Below, in pieces: positions 23,290-32,684 of a DNA stretch of 44,134 nucleotides (positions within the stretch are counted from its first letter, which is position 1; every line of letters begins with the position of its first letter). Source of the stretch: Bacteroidales bacterium. GTDB lineage: Bacteria; Bacteroidota; Bacteroidia; Bacteroidales; UBA932. The notes under the pieces are model-generated. The model had not been told where the DNA came from and searched no databases. It worked only from the letters and a program-made list of their open reading frames with translations. The position numbers and the translations under genes were made by a program. The stretch spans positions 1-44,134 of the forward strand of contig JAGCWD010000088.1 of NCBI GenBank assembly GCA_017962025.1, in the 5' to 3' direction.

Positions 23290-26136
23290 CTACCTCCCGC
23301 AAATCATTTTGAAAGCACACCTTGAACAGGTGTCCTGATCCGTTGTCCTGCGCCATCCCTTGGATGGATCTTTCATCTCGGAAAGCAGGCCGTGAAGCCT
23401 TGCTTCCATTTCTTCGTTGAATACCCGGCTGGAAGGAATGTTCCTTACACCCTCTGTGAAGAACCTTGCCGGCTGGTAGATGGAATTGACCAGGAACTTG
23501 TCTCTGTACCTTGGATCCCTGGAGACCATTGTGTCGTACAGGAACATCTGGAAGGCTATTTTCGGCCTTTTCCTGTTGTCTTCCCCGAACAGTATGTCGG
23601 CAATCCTGGCTGCGTTGGCGTCTGTGATGTTCACATCATTGTCCTCTACCTTTCCAGTCTTGTAGTCCACTATCCTGACCTCGCCGGGAAGGAAGCTGTC
23701 CATCCTGTCCACATAACCCACGAACTTGAAACCGTCGAATGTCATTTCAAACTTGTTCTCAAGTCCCAGGATCCTGAAGGATGTGACACCCATCCTGTCT
23801 ATGAACTCGGAATCCCTTTCAAGGGTCTTAAGCACGTATTGGACTATCACATCCTCAAGTACCAGTGTCCTGCCGCTGACTTCGAGAGTATGTAGCTGCT
23901 CCATGACCAGGCTCCGGACCTTCTGCTTGATTTCAGCCTTCCGTCCCAGCCATGATGCTATGTATTCCTTAGTAATCTCGCTTATGTTCCCGTCTCCATT
24001 GTACAAGGACTGCATGGTTGAGTGGAATACATCTCCCAACATCCCGGAATCCAGGTCTTCCGCCACCTCACTCTCTTCAGTGAGGCAGGCAATCTTGGAG
24101 AAATAGAACTGGGCAGGACAATCCAGGTAGCTTTTCAGCGAGGACGCAGACAGAGTGACTTCGAGGAGTTTTTCGATATCTCCGTCAGTCTTCGGGATGT
24201 CCGGAAGTCCACGATGCACCCTTGCCTCTGCTTTTACGAAACTCCTTTTGACGGGGATGTTGTAGTGGTACTCCAGTTGTTTTATGAAACGGCTCTCCTC
24301 TCCGTTTTTCAGGCCCTCTGTCCGGGAGTCGTACACAAGGGTGACCTTCTCCGCCCTCTGGATCATGCGGTAGAAGTAATATGCCCAAACGGCATCCTGG
24401 AACTCGTAAGTCGGAAGCCCGAAACCTTTCCTCAGTTCCGGAGGGATGAAGGAAGAACTGACGCTCCTTCTTGGGAATATGCCTTCGTTGCAGGACAGGA
24501 TAATCAGCTGCCTGAAATCCAAGGCTCTGGTTTCAAGGGGACCCATTATCTGGAGCCCTTTCAGCGGCTCACCATTAAATGGAACGGACATAGGACCGAG
24601 CACCACTGAAAGGAGTCTTGAATATGTTGCCGGAAGGATGGCCAGTTTCTTCGAGGAAAGCTGGTTTATCGCTGAATACGCCCTCCTCCCGAATTCGATT
24701 TCCAAGGCCATGTCAGGATCCGTCGCCAGGGCACCGGCCAATCCTGTTATCAATGATTCGAGGTATTCTTCAAAATCGGTGGTCTGCTGCCTGGATGCTG
24801 TTTTAGGGTCGCTGACAACGGGACGGAAAACCAGGTCGAAGAACGGATGGCCATTCAACTCTTTTTGGGGGATATAGTACTTGGCACCCTTCTTTACGGA
24901 TTCGGCAATACCCGAAGCGATGTCGTCCCCCTCAGTGACCTTCCTGAATAGTCCTGAGGACAGGATGGGCCAGACCTGCGCATGGTAGAAATACCAGCAC
25001 CCATCTTTCTGCCTCAGATGCATCTGCATGGCAGAAATGAGGTTCAGGAAATCAAAGAGCGAGCTCCCCTTCATCGGGTAGCCCATAGTTACATTGATGT
25101 CCTTTATTTCAGGAGGGATAGAGTTCAAGACAGGGACCAGGAGGCTCTCGTCCGGAAGGACTATCGCATGGTCTTCATCCTTTACCAGGGAAGGGATAAG
25201 CTTTGCCTGGGCAGTGGAAGAGGGGACGCTGACAACCTCGATCTCCGGAACGGGAAGACCTTCGGGGTCAAGAGTGAAACATTGGCCGAATTCTTCGATG
25301 TTCCTCGACATGAAGAAGGACGCATTGTTCCTTGGATCCTTTATCATCCGGCTGGAATAATCCCAGCAGAAAGTTGCCAGGCCGGCATTTCGCATCTTCC
25401 GCATGACAGCCTTCTCGCATTCGTTGAGGGCATTGAGACCCACGAAAACATATTCCTTGACATCCCCGAAAGCACCTTGAAGCACATCGGCGACCGGTTC
25501 GACAGAAAGCCGTTCGACCAGGCTCCGGTAGGTCATGCCTTCGTAGGACATCCCTTTCCCTTCCAGGTGGGAGCGGAAGGTCTCGTAAAGGGGAAGGAGT
25601 ATGTTCCAAATCTGGAGGAAGCGTTCCTTGACGTTGGGTTTGTCGGAGTCTATGTCGACAGTCAGCCTTCCGGAATCCCTGAAATGACCTACGAAACGTT
25701 CGATCGCAGAACGCTGGTTGTCAGTGAGGTAAGAATAGCTGTCCTGGATCTCCTTGTACTCCTTGACATTTGTGTACAGTTGTTTCGGATCGACGAGGTA
25801 CTTATCAACATCGTCGAAGTCACCGAGGATCACGTCACCCCAGAATATGAACTCATCAAGGGGCTCTGCCTTGGGGTACAGCGCCTGGTAGCAGTCGTAG
25901 AGCTCCAAAAGAAGACTCACCCTGTCAGAGGGCCCTATTCCGGCGATGTTATAAAAGAAATCGTTGATGGTCAGGAGCTTTGGAGAGAAGATAGGCTTCC
26001 CGGAAGCTTTCACGACCTCCCCTAGGTGCTTCTTGAAGAAGACCTGGCTGCGCCTGTTTGGGAATATGAAGCAACGGCCGGAGATATCTCCTGCCTTCAT
26101 GAAATGGCTGGCAACCTGTTCGAGGAATGGTCTCAT
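23290..26136 (-). CDS. addB: AddB-type PD-(D/E)XK nuclease/inactivated helicase subunit
   Basis: This 948-residue partner of AddA has an N-terminal degenerate helicase fold (FIFPNRRSQVFFKKHL, PKLLTINDFFY) and a central part with DFRQLIILSCNEGIFPRR, typical of AddB/RexB. The C-terminal nuclease has FVGYVDRMDSF...VRIVDYKTGKVED. Cysteines around the nuclease (C in LDCPAQFYF, then C-x2-C-x5-C in the last 12 residues) fit the AddB [4Fe-4S] cluster. The ATG at 26136 lies 4 nt after a -7 box, and the divergent rubrerythrin gene begins 45 nt away. Confidence 0.9.
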   Translation of the reverse strand: MRPFLEQVASHFMKAGDISGRCFIFPNRRSQVFFKKHLGEVVKASGKPIFSPKLLTINDFFYNIAGIGPSDRVSLLLELYDCYQALYPKAEPLDEFIFWGDVILGDFDDVDKYLVDPKQLYTNVKEYKEIQDSYSYLTDNQRSAIERFVGHFRDSGRLTVDIDSDKPNVKERFLQIWNILLPLYETFRSHLEGKGMSYEGMTYRSLVERLSVEPVADVLQGAFGDVKEYVFVGLNALNECEKAVMRKMRNAGLATFCWDYSSRMIKDPRNNASFFMSRNIEEFGQCFTLDPEGLPVPEIEVVSVPSSTAQAKLIPSLVKDEDHAIVLPDESLLVPVLNSIPPEIKDINVTMGYPMKGSSLFDFLNLISAMQMHLRQKDGCWYFYHAQVWPILSSGLFRKVTEGDDIASGIAESVKKGAKYYIPQKELNGHPFFDLVFRPVVSDPKTASRQQTTDFEEYLESLITGLAGALATDPDMALEIEFGRRAYSAINQLSSKKLAILPATYSRLLSVVLGPMSVPFNGEPLKGLQIMGPLETRALDFRQLIILSCNEGIFPRRSVSSSFIPPELRKGFGLPTYEFQDAVWAYYFYRMIQRAEKVTLVYDSRTEGLKNGEESRFIKQLEYHYNIPVKRSFVKAEARVHRGLPDIPKTDGDIEKLLEVTLSASSLKSYLDCPAQFYFSKIACLTEESEVAEDLDSGMLGDVFHSTMQSLYNGDGNISEITKEYIASWLGRKAEIKQKVRSLVMEQLHTLEVSGRTLVLEDVIVQYVLKTLERDSEFIDRMGVTSFRILGLENKFEMTFDGFKFVGYVDRMDSFLPGEVRIVDYKTGKVEDNDVNITDANAARIADILFGEDNRKRPKIAFQMFLYDTMVSRDPRYRDKFLVNSIYQPARFFTEGVRNIPSSRVFNEEMEARLHGLLSEMKDPSKGWRRTTDQDTCSRCAFKMICGR

Positions 26137-26140
26137 TAAT

Positions 26141-26172
26141 CAAATTTAGTTATTATATTTGTCAAAATACAA
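26141..26172 (-). promoter_or_regulatory. promoter of addB-addA
   Basis: On the minus strand TTG (26172-26170) and the -7 box TAAATTTG (26148-26141) are 21 nt apart. The addB ATG is 4 nt after the -7 box, a further near-leaderless start. Confidence 0.6.
26154..26161 (+). promoter_or_regulatory. -7 box of the rubrerythrin gene
   Basis: TATATTTG lies 20 nt before the ATG at 26182. It falls inside the minus-strand addB promoter, so the two promoters overlap and may exclude each other. No matching -33 TTG was found. Confidence 0.5.
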
Positions 26173-26181
26173 TTTATTGCC

Positions 26182-26736
26182 ATGAAAAAGAAATTCAGAT
26201 GTATGGTTTGCGGGTACGTGTATGAAGGCGAAAACCCGCCGGAGCGCTGCCCTCAATGCAAAGTCCCTGCTTCCAAGTTTGTTGAGATCAAGGAGGAAGA
26301 AGGCGGCCCCCAGTGGGCTTGCGAGCATCATATCGGTGACGGAAAGGTCGAAGATGAAGAGATCATGCAAGGTCTCAGGGATAACTTCAACGGTGAGTGT
26401 TCCGAGGTCGGAATGTATCTTGCGATGAGCCGTCAGGCAGAAAGGGAAGGTTATCCCGAGATCGCAGATGCATTCAAGCGCTATGCTTTCGAGGAAGCCG
26501 AACATGCTTCCAAGTTCGCCGAACTTCTTGGAGAAATAGTGTGGGACACCAAGACCAATCTCGAGAAGCGTTACCAGGCTGAAGCCGGAGCATGCGAAGG
26601 CAAGCTCGCCATCGCCACCAGGGCAAAGCAGCTCGGCTATGATGCCATCCACGACACCGTCCACGAGATGGCAAAGGACGAGGCCCGTCACGGCGCCGGC
26701 TTCTACGGACTTTTGAAACGCTATTTCGACAAGTAG
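26182..26736 (+). CDS. reverse-type rubrerythrin (rubredoxin domain first)
   Basis: This 184-residue protein has a rubredoxin-like domain at the N-terminus with iron ligands C7, C10, C23 and C26 ([11 protein letters not shown]...RCPQCKVP). A four-helix ferritin-like diiron domain follows, with E-x-x-H pairs ([12 protein letters not shown] and [10 protein letters not shown]). In classic rubrerythrin the order is the opposite, so this is the reverse form known from Clostridium and other anaerobes. It reduces hydrogen peroxide using electrons from NADH or rubredoxin systems and protects strict anaerobes against oxygen. It is followed 24 nt later by the DUF4290 gene. Confidence 0.92.
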   Translation: MKKKFRCMVCGYVYEGENPPERCPQCKVPASKFVEIKEEEGGPQWACEHHIGDGKVEDEEIMQGLRDNFNGECSEVGMYLAMSRQAEREGYPEIADAFKRYAFEEAEHASKFAELLGEIVWDTKTNLEKRYQAEAGACEGKLAIATRAKQLGYDAIHDTVHEMAKDEARHGAGFYGLLKRYFDK

Positions 26737-26760
26737 TCTTTCCCTCTGTTTTTGTGGATT

Positions 26761-27423
26761 ATGGAAGCCAACGATAGTACGATTAAACTTTATTACAACA
26801 CAGAGAGGGAGAAACTTCAGATGCCTGAGTACGGCAGGAATGTCCTCAGAATGGTTGAACAACTCCGGGATATCCCTGACAAGGCAAAGAGAAGCGAGCA
26901 AGCCAGGGCTGTGGTCAAGGTAATGGAGACCCTTAATCCCCAGGTTCACCAACAGGATAACTTCGAGCAGAAGCTCTGGGACCATCTTTTCATGATCGCA
27001 GGTTACGATCTTGACATTGATGCACCCTATCCCGCCCCTCTTCCCGAGGCCAAGGCCATAAGGCCTATGGTCATCCCTCTCGACAAGTCTCCTGTCAGGG
27101 CCACCCATTATGGCCGTAATATCGAGAGCATAATCGACCTTATCGCTGGCGAACCGGACGGAGAGGTCAAGACAGCCATGATCCGCTCGCTGGCCATCTA
27201 CATGAGGCAGCAGTACCTCATCTGGAACAAGGACAGCGTGGCAGACGAGACCATCTTCGCTGACATCGAGAAATTGTCCGACTACAGGATCAAGGTACCT
27301 GAGGGACTTGAACTCACGAAGATATCCCAGGATTCAAACTTCTCCCGTCCCGGCATGAACCTCGGGATGAACGGGCAGAACCGCAAGAACAACAATAAGA
27401 AAAACCGCAAGAACAGGAAGTAA
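26761..27423 (+). CDS. DUF4290 domain-containing protein
   Basis: This 220-residue cytoplasmic protein is largely helical (YYNTEREKLQMPEYGRNVLRMVEQL, then NFEQKLWDHLFMIAGYDLDID, then YGRNIESII) with a very basic C-terminal tail of Asn, Lys and Arg after residue ~205. This is the DUF4290 family, conserved across Bacteroidota with no known function. The tail suggests nucleic-acid or ribosome binding (inference). The ATG at 26761 is preferred over a GTG at 26752. Its TAA shares one base with the ftsK ATG (TAATG), showing tight coupling. Confidence 0.9.
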   Translation: MEANDSTIKLYYNTEREKLQMPEYGRNVLRMVEQLRDIPDKAKRSEQARAVVKVMETLNPQVHQQDNFEQKLWDHLFMIAGYDLDIDAPYPAPLPEAKAIRPMVIPLDKSPVRATHYGRNIESIIDLIAGEPDGEVKTAMIRSLAIYMRQQYLIWNKDSVADETIFADIEKLSDYRIKVPEGLELTKISQDSNFSRPGMNLGMNGQNRKNNNKKNRKNRK

Positions 27424-29828
27424 TGTTCAAGCTCTGGAAGAACATGGATGAGGATGACAAGTCGAGGCTTGTCAAGTCGATCGGCTTTGTCGTGGCTGTT
27501 TTCACCGCATTTACTTTGCTTGCCACGGTTTCTTATTTCTTTACTTGGAAAGTTGACCAGAGCGCTATTGCCGCTCCTGTAAGCGACACTTCCGTAGAGA
27601 TAAGGAATCTGGCCGGCAAATTGGGCTTCAGGTGGTCCGACCTGTTGGTCCGCAAGTGGTTCGGTCTCGGCAGCCTGGCCTTGATAATCATTCTCTTCGC
27701 TGTCTCCGTACGCCTGTTACTCCAGAGGTGGCATTATTCGATGCTCAAAACAATCCTCCTGACCGTTTCGGGAGCCCTTGTTTCTTCCCTCCTGCTGGCT
27801 TTTATTTCTGACCTTGCCGGTTGGGGCAATGTGTTCGGGGGAGGTCTTGGAGGCGAATGCGGTGAGGCCGTCGTAGGCTGGTCCCGCAACCTGTTCGGCC
27901 CTATCATAACAGCTATCCTCCTCCTGCTTCTCCTTGCCCTCTGGCTCTTCTTCGTCAGTGACAAGTTCACCCGCTGGTTTGATTCCCTGTTAGGTGAAAC
28001 AACTGACGTAAGTCATGTGACCGGAGAGAACGATGCCGAGCGTAGCAAGACTCCGGAGCGGCCTCGTGACATCAGTCCTTCGACTCCGATCAAGGACCGG
28101 GAAGTAGCTCCTGTCATCCCGAGAGTGGTGGTGCCTGAACCTGTTGCCGTCACTCCTGCGGTTACTGAACAGAAGACAGTGCCTCAAAAGGACAAAACCG
28201 TCGTACAACAACCGCTTGAAGTCATCAAGGACGAAAGCCTGACGACTGAGGTGAAGAAGGAGCTTCCTAGGATCAATGTCCGCGACGAACTCCCCAACTA
28301 CAAGTTCCCTTCTCTCGAGCTTCTTGAGGAATATTCTACCGGCCGGAATGAGGTCTCCGACGAAGAGCTTGCCAGGAACAATAACAAGATCCGGGCGACC
28401 CTGGAGAACTACCGCATCCAGATAAACGACGTCAAGGCCATCGTTGGGCCGACAGTGACCCTCTATAAGGTCTATCCTGCCCCTGGAGTCAAGATCGCCG
28501 AAATCAAGAAGCTCCAGGAAGACATCGGAATGTATCTCCATGCACGTGGAGTCCGAGTCGTTACCCTTACCGATTCTGTCGGTATCGAAGTGGCTAACGA
28601 CAAGCCTTCCATCGTTCCCATGCGTGCCGTCCTCAATGATGCATCGTTCCGCGAGAGCAAGGCTGAGTTACCGGTTGCTATAGGCTACACCATCCACCAG
28701 AAAGTCAAGGTATTCGATCTCGCAGATGCTCCACATCTTCTCGTGGCCGGAGCGACAAAGCAAGGTAAGTCCGTGGGTCTGAATGCGATGGTCGCGTCGT
28801 TGCTTTACTCAAAACACCCTTCTGAGCTCAAGTTCGTCTTCATCGATCCCAAGATGGTCGAGTTCTCCCATTACGGACGTCTCCTCCATCACTACCTTGC
28901 CGTACTTCCTTGCAACGATGAAAGGGAAGAACTGGACAATGCGATCGTGAAGAAGGCTGACAAGGCCGAGAAGGTCCTCAAGTCACTCGTGGCCGAGATG
29001 GAGCAGCGCTATGAACTGCTCAGCAAGGCCCTCGTCCCCAACATCAAGCAGTACAACGAGAAATACAAGGACCGTCACCTCCTTCCCACAGAAGGCCACC
29101 GTTTCCTCCCTTACATCGTGACCATTGTCGATGAATATGCTGACCTGACCATGTCCGTCGGCGGCGGAGGCGATGCCAAGGCACAGTCCAGGAGCATTTC
29201 CACCTCTATCATCCGCCTGGCTCAGAAAGGAAGGGCTGCCGGAATCCATATAGTCCTTGCTACCCAGAGACCTTCAGTGGATGTAATCACCGGTCTTATC
29301 AAGGCCAATTTCCCTACCAGGATTGCCTTCAGGGTTATCTCCAGGATAGATTCCTCCACCATTCTCGATTCCCCGGGAGCAGAGAAGCTCATCGGTAGGG
29401 GAGACATGCTCTATTACGCCGGAGTGGAGATGGAGAGGGTCCAGTGCGCCCTTATCGACAGCGACGAGATCAACAAGCTCACGGAGTTCGTCGGTTCGCA
29501 GCAGGGTTACAAGAAGAGCTACAACACTCCTTATTATCTCCCTGACGTCGAAGAAGCCACAGAAGACGGATCAGGAGGAATGGTGGACATGAAGAACCTT
29601 GACGAACGCTTTGAGGAGGCGGCAAGGATGATCGTCATGAACCAGCGGGGTTCAACTTCCGACTTGCAAAGGCGTCTTGGGATGGGTTATGCCAAGGCAG
29701 GCCGTGTCATGGACCAGCTCGAGGCTGCAGGTATAGTCGGCCCTCAGGAAGGATCCAAGCCCAGGCAGGTTTTGATCTCCAGCCTGGAGGAACTCGAAAA
29801 GGTCCTGGAGGCGTTCAGAAACCAGTAG
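27423..29828 (+). CDS. ftsK: FtsK/SpoIIIE DNA translocase
   Basis: This 801-residue protein has four N-terminal membrane helices (about residues 17-175) that anchor it at the division septum, a short linker (about 190-285), an alpha domain, and the RecA-like motor with Walker A GATKQGKS (443-450) and Walker B VDEYADL (D570-E571). It ends with the winged-helix gamma domain (about 725-795, LQRRLGMGYAKAGRVMDQLE) that reads polar DNA sequences. It pumps chromosomal DNA and helps dif resolution before cell division. The linker is short compared with E. coli (1329 residues), as usual in Bacteroidota. lolA follows after 40 nt. Confidence 0.96.
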   Translation: MFKLWKNMDEDDKSRLVKSIGFVVAVFTAFTLLATVSYFFTWKVDQSAIAAPVSDTSVEIRNLAGKLGFRWSDLLVRKWFGLGSLALIIILFAVSVRLLLQRWHYSMLKTILLTVSGALVSSLLLAFISDLAGWGNVFGGGLGGECGEAVVGWSRNLFGPIITAILLLLLLALWLFFVSDKFTRWFDSLLGETTDVSHVTGENDAERSKTPERPRDISPSTPIKDREVAPVIPRVVVPEPVAVTPAVTEQKTVPQKDKTVVQQPLEVIKDESLTTEVKKELPRINVRDELPNYKFPSLELLEEYSTGRNEVSDEELARNNNKIRATLENYRIQINDVKAIVGPTVTLYKVYPAPGVKIAEIKKLQEDIGMYLHARGVRVVTLTDSVGIEVANDKPSIVPMRAVLNDASFRESKAELPVAIGYTIHQKVKVFDLADAPHLLVAGATKQGKSVGLNAMVASLLYSKHPSELKFVFIDPKMVEFSHYGRLLHHYLAVLPCNDEREELDNAIVKKADKAEKVLKSLVAEMEQRYELLSKALVPNIKQYNEKYKDRHLLPTEGHRFLPYIVTIVDEYADLTMSVGGGGDAKAQSRSISTSIIRLAQKGRAAGIHIVLATQRPSVDVITGLIKANFPTRIAFRVISRIDSSTILDSPGAEKLIGRGDMLYYAGVEMERVQCALIDSDEINKLTEFVGSQQGYKKSYNTPYYLPDVEEATEDGSGGMVDMKNLDERFEEAARMIVMNQRGSTSDLQRRLGMGYAKAGRVMDQLEAAGIVGPQEGSKPRQVLISSLEELEKVLEAFRNQ

Positions 29829-29868
29829 TGTTTTCTGTGGCACAAGTTGTGCAATCCGAAACAGTATC

Positions 29869-30522
29869 ATGAAAAAGACAGCTATCATAACCGCCGCCAT
29901 TGCATTCGTGCTCTCCGGTGCAGTTTGCAGTGCAAAGAGCAAGACTTTGGGAAGTTTCATCGAGAAGGTTTCTTCCTCTCTTGTGTCGTTCAACTATACT
30001 TTTTCCATGCAGCCTGCTGGCTCCAAGTCCAAGATGACAGGAGAAGGGAAGGTAAAAGTCCAGGACAATTGTTTCTTCCTTGAGGGCAACGGCCTTGAGG
30101 TCTGGTGCGACGGGTTCACCCGCTGGACGATTGACAGGATCTCTGAGGAGGCCCTTGTCGAGCCGGTGGATGGCTCTTCCGAAAGTTTCGCCACCAACCC
30201 TGCCCTCATGATCACTGCGGTGGACGAAGCCTTTGAGGAAGTGTCCTTCGGAAGTTCCAAATTCGGAGGCAAGACTGTCGATGCCTCCACATTGACTCCC
30301 ATCATGAAGGGGAAGTCTTCAATGGACATTGCCGGACTTAAGCTGTTTTTCAAGAGCGGTACTTCTGAGTTGGTCGGGGCAGAGATCAAACTCAATGACG
30401 GATCTGTTTCAGAATTCACCATCTCCGGATTGGCTTTCCAGGATAAAGGAAATGAAAAAGGGTCCTTCCGATTTGACGAAAAGACCCTTGGCAGTTCCTA
30501 TGTCATTACCGATCTGAGGTAA
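29869..30522 (+). CDS. lolA: LolA-like outer-membrane lipoprotein carrier
   Basis: This 217-residue periplasmic protein has a signal peptide (MKKTAIITAAIAFVLSGAVCSA). The half-barrel pattern is visible: FNYTFSM, GEGKVKVQDNCFFLEGNGLEVWCDGFTRWTID, in which the G-x-x-x-x-W-C-D-G-x-x-x-W run is the LolA-type hydrophobic pocket edge. The position directly after ftsK is the conserved one for lolA in Bacteroidota and Proteobacteria. It should carry lipoproteins across the periplasm, fitting the many lipoproteins encoded nearby. Two bases separate its stop from the convergent FISUMP gene. Confidence 0.85.
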   Translation: MKKTAIITAAIAFVLSGAVCSAKSKTLGSFIEKVSSSLVSFNYTFSMQPAGSKSKMTGEGKVKVQDNCFFLEGNGLEVWCDGFTRWTIDRISEEALVEPVDGSSESFATNPALMITAVDEAFEEVSFGSSKFGGKTVDASTLTPIMKGKSSMDIAGLKLFFKSGTSELVGAEIKLNDGSVSEFTISGLAFQDKGNEKGSFRFDEKTLGSSYVITDLR

Positions 30523-30524
30523 TC

Positions 30525-31526
30525 CTAGTCCTTTACACACCTTACCGAAGCCCTGAAGTAGTCCTTGCTGCCTTTAGCGCTGAATAAGTTGTCCTTATCA
30601 ACGTAGATATACCTGTATAAGGCACTTTCTCCATCTTCATCCGATGTCCAGAACACGGCGTAACTATCTACTCCGACGTATTTATGGGAGTCTCCCTGGT
30701 CGATGGCATAGCCTATCGGAAGGGCTGAAAATTTGGACTTGTTGGTGATTTTGACATCCGGCCAGAAGGCCCACATCTTATTCCCAAGGAAGTACGCGTC
30801 AGCCATCAGGGAGCCTGCAGAGCCGTAGATGGTTTCACCACGGCTTGCCACTGGGTTTGCGTCAGTTCCTGTCAGAGCGACGAAGTCAGCATCTGAAGGA
30901 AGGTGCCAGCCGTCAGGGCAGGCCTTGATGGCCTCATTCCAGGTGTAAAGCTTTCCGAAAATTTGATCAACCGCAGAGCTGTAGCCGTATGAGATACCAT
31001 ATTCCTGATAACTGAGGTTGTTTTGCATCCAGACATTTCCTCCGGCGGTGGCGAGATAGTAGGTCATACCGTCCCTGGGATCCTTGAAAGTGGTGGAATC
31101 GGTCTGGTATCCGGCCTTGGTGATGGTGACATCGACTGTCGGATCCACCACGCAAAACTCCTGGTAGGCAGACAGAGGAGAGTAGCCAGTGGCAAACGCA
31201 TTGCTTGTGATGGAATAGGTACCAACCTCAAGAGGCATGGTGACAGTCCATGATCCGTCCCCTGTACCGGTTTCCGTTTTAGTAGTGTCCCTGGTTGTTT
31301 TCCATGATGAATACCAGGAGTATCCGACATTTCCTGTAGTGGGATTGGAGACACCGGAGGGGACAAGAGTGAAAGTTTCGCCGGTCAGGACGAAGTCCGG
31401 GATGGAGAATGTGAGTTTGCCATCAAGGTATGGGTCGGACTTCTCATCATCATCCTTCTTATGACAGGAAGGAAGAACCAGCATGGAGATAGCCGTGCCC
31501 AATATGAGGAGGTTTCTGAATTTCAT
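30525..31526 (-). CDS. FISUMP-domain lipoprotein
   Basis: This 333-residue protein has a lipoprotein signal (MKFRNLLILGTAISMLVLPSC) followed by an acidic stretch (KKDDDEK). Residues ~35-135 form a PKD/Ig-like beta sandwich (GYSWYSSW). The C-terminal ~180 residues are the Fibrobacter succinogenes major paralogous domain: GNVWMQNNLSYQEYGISYGY, KLYTWNEAIKACPDGWHLPSDADFVAL, and the closing ASVRCVKD. It is a surface or secreted protein with a C-type-lectin-like fold; the ligand is unknown. ATG 31526 or the adjacent 31529 may start it. An upstream in-frame ATG at 31556 is less likely because it would place residues before the signal peptide. Confidence 0.88.
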   Translation of the reverse strand: MKFRNLLILGTAISMLVLPSCHKKDDDEKSDPYLDGKLTFSIPDFVLTGETFTLVPSGVSNPTTGNVGYSWYSSWKTTRDTTKTETGTGDGSWTVTMPLEVGTYSITSNAFATGYSPLSAYQEFCVVDPTVDVTITKAGYQTDSTTFKDPRDGMTYYLATAGGNVWMQNNLSYQEYGISYGYSSAVDQIFGKLYTWNEAIKACPDGWHLPSDADFVALTGTDANPVASRGETIYGSAGSLMADAYFLGNKMWAFWPDVKITNKSKFSALPIGYAIDQGDSHKYVGVDSYAVFWTSDEDGESALYRYIYVDKDNLFSAKGSKDYFRASVRCVKD

Positions 31527-31639
31527 CATAATGTCTTCAACATGCAAATATCGCATAAAAAATGCAAAAACGGTATTCTTTAAGCAAAAACCAGTCCATG
31601 ATGGCAGGAATTACGTCGCAAATTACTATTATTGCATAG

Positions 31640-32662
31640 ATGAAGGCAAACATTAAGCACTGTTTCAGTTTTTCCCTTTTACTGTGGCTGATAGTCTCCC
31701 TGGTCTCCTGTGCCCCAGGGAATGATTATTGTCAGCTGACAGGCTATGCCCAAGGTGGAACATATTCAGTGAAGTTCAACAGGAAAGGAGTCAAGACTCC
31801 ATTGGATGAGATAAAGAGAACTGTCGATTCCATCTTGACGATGATAGACACCACCCTGTCAGGTTACAACAAGGGATCCCAGTTAAGCCGCTTCAACGAA
31901 GGCAGGCTGGCGGAACCGAACGCCATGTTCAAGGACATATATTCAATGTCCAGGCAGTTCTACGCCGAGACTGGAGGTGCCCTCGATGTGGCAGCCGGCC
32001 CTCTCTTCGACATCTGGGGTTTCGGTTTCACTTCGGACCGGATGCCTTCCCAGCATCAGGTGGACAGCGTCCGCGCCATCTGCGGAATGGATAAACTCGG
32101 GGATGCCATGGCACCTCTGGTCCCGGGAATATCCCCACGTCTCAACTTCAACGCCATAGCCCAGGGCTACACCAGTGACCGGATCGCTGATTACCTTCAT
32201 TCCATCGGGGTCCGGGACATGCTTGTCGATATTGGTGAAATCTACTGCGAGGGAGTGAACCAGAAAGGGAATCCGTGGTCCATTGGAATAGACCGTCCCA
32301 TCGATGGCAACATGACTCCTGGTGCCGACCTTGACGGAATATGGAAAGGTGACGGAAGCGGAAGGGGAGTGGTGACCTCCGGCAACTACCGGAAATTCTA
32401 TGAGAAGGACGGTAAAAAGTATTCCCACACGATCGATCCAAGGACCGGATATCCGGTACAGCATAATCTTCTCAGTGCTACGATCATAGCCCCAGATGCC
32501 GCAACAGCGGACGCCTATGCCACCTATTGCATGGTGATAGGACTCGAGGAATCCAAGGCCTTCATCTCCTCCAGGGATGATCTTGAAGGCTATCTGATTT
32601 ATGCTGCCGGAGACCGGATGTACGAGTGGGCATCTTCTGGCTTCAATCTTGCAGTAAATTGA
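31640..32662 (+). CDS. apbE: ApbE-like FAD:protein FMN transferase, lipoprotein
   Basis: This protein has 340 residues. The signal peptide ends in a lipobox (LIVSLVSC). The ApbE core follows: GGTYSVKF, ALDVAAGPLFDIWGFG, NFNAIAQGYTSDRIADYL, DIGEIYCEG, then the FAD/Mg site YSHTIDPRTGYPVQHNLLSATIIAPDAATADAYAT. It attaches FMN by a phosphoester bond to Thr/Ser of periplasmic proteins such as RnfG and NqrC subunits, important for Na+-pumping respiration in Bacteroidota. No target gene lies in the window. It is followed 22 nt later by the small lipoprotein gene. Confidence 0.94.
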   Translation: MKANIKHCFSFSLLLWLIVSLVSCAPGNDYCQLTGYAQGGTYSVKFNRKGVKTPLDEIKRTVDSILTMIDTTLSGYNKGSQLSRFNEGRLAEPNAMFKDIYSMSRQFYAETGGALDVAAGPLFDIWGFGFTSDRMPSQHQVDSVRAICGMDKLGDAMAPLVPGISPRLNFNAIAQGYTSDRIADYLHSIGVRDMLVDIGEIYCEGVNQKGNPWSIGIDRPIDGNMTPGADLDGIWKGDGSGRGVVTSGNYRKFYEKDGKKYSHTIDPRTGYPVQHNLLSATIIAPDAATADAYATYCMVIGLEESKAFISSRDDLEGYLIYAAGDRMYEWASSGFNLAVN

Positions 32663-32684
32663 TCCCGGCAATCATATTATTCAG

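Noticed and set aside
24982-26025. 347-codon plus-strand open frame inside addB
   Set aside because: It is a shadow of the AddB reading frame, with no start region, promoter or homology features.
26146-27108. 320-codon minus-strand open frame across rubrerythrin and DUF4290
   Set aside because: Both plus-strand proteins are conserved, and the antisense protein looks random.
29840-29852. Palindrome GCACAA-G-TTGTGC upstream of lolA as an operator
   Set aside because: A single 6-bp palindrome in a 40-nt gap is expected by chance, and no promoter is visible next to it.
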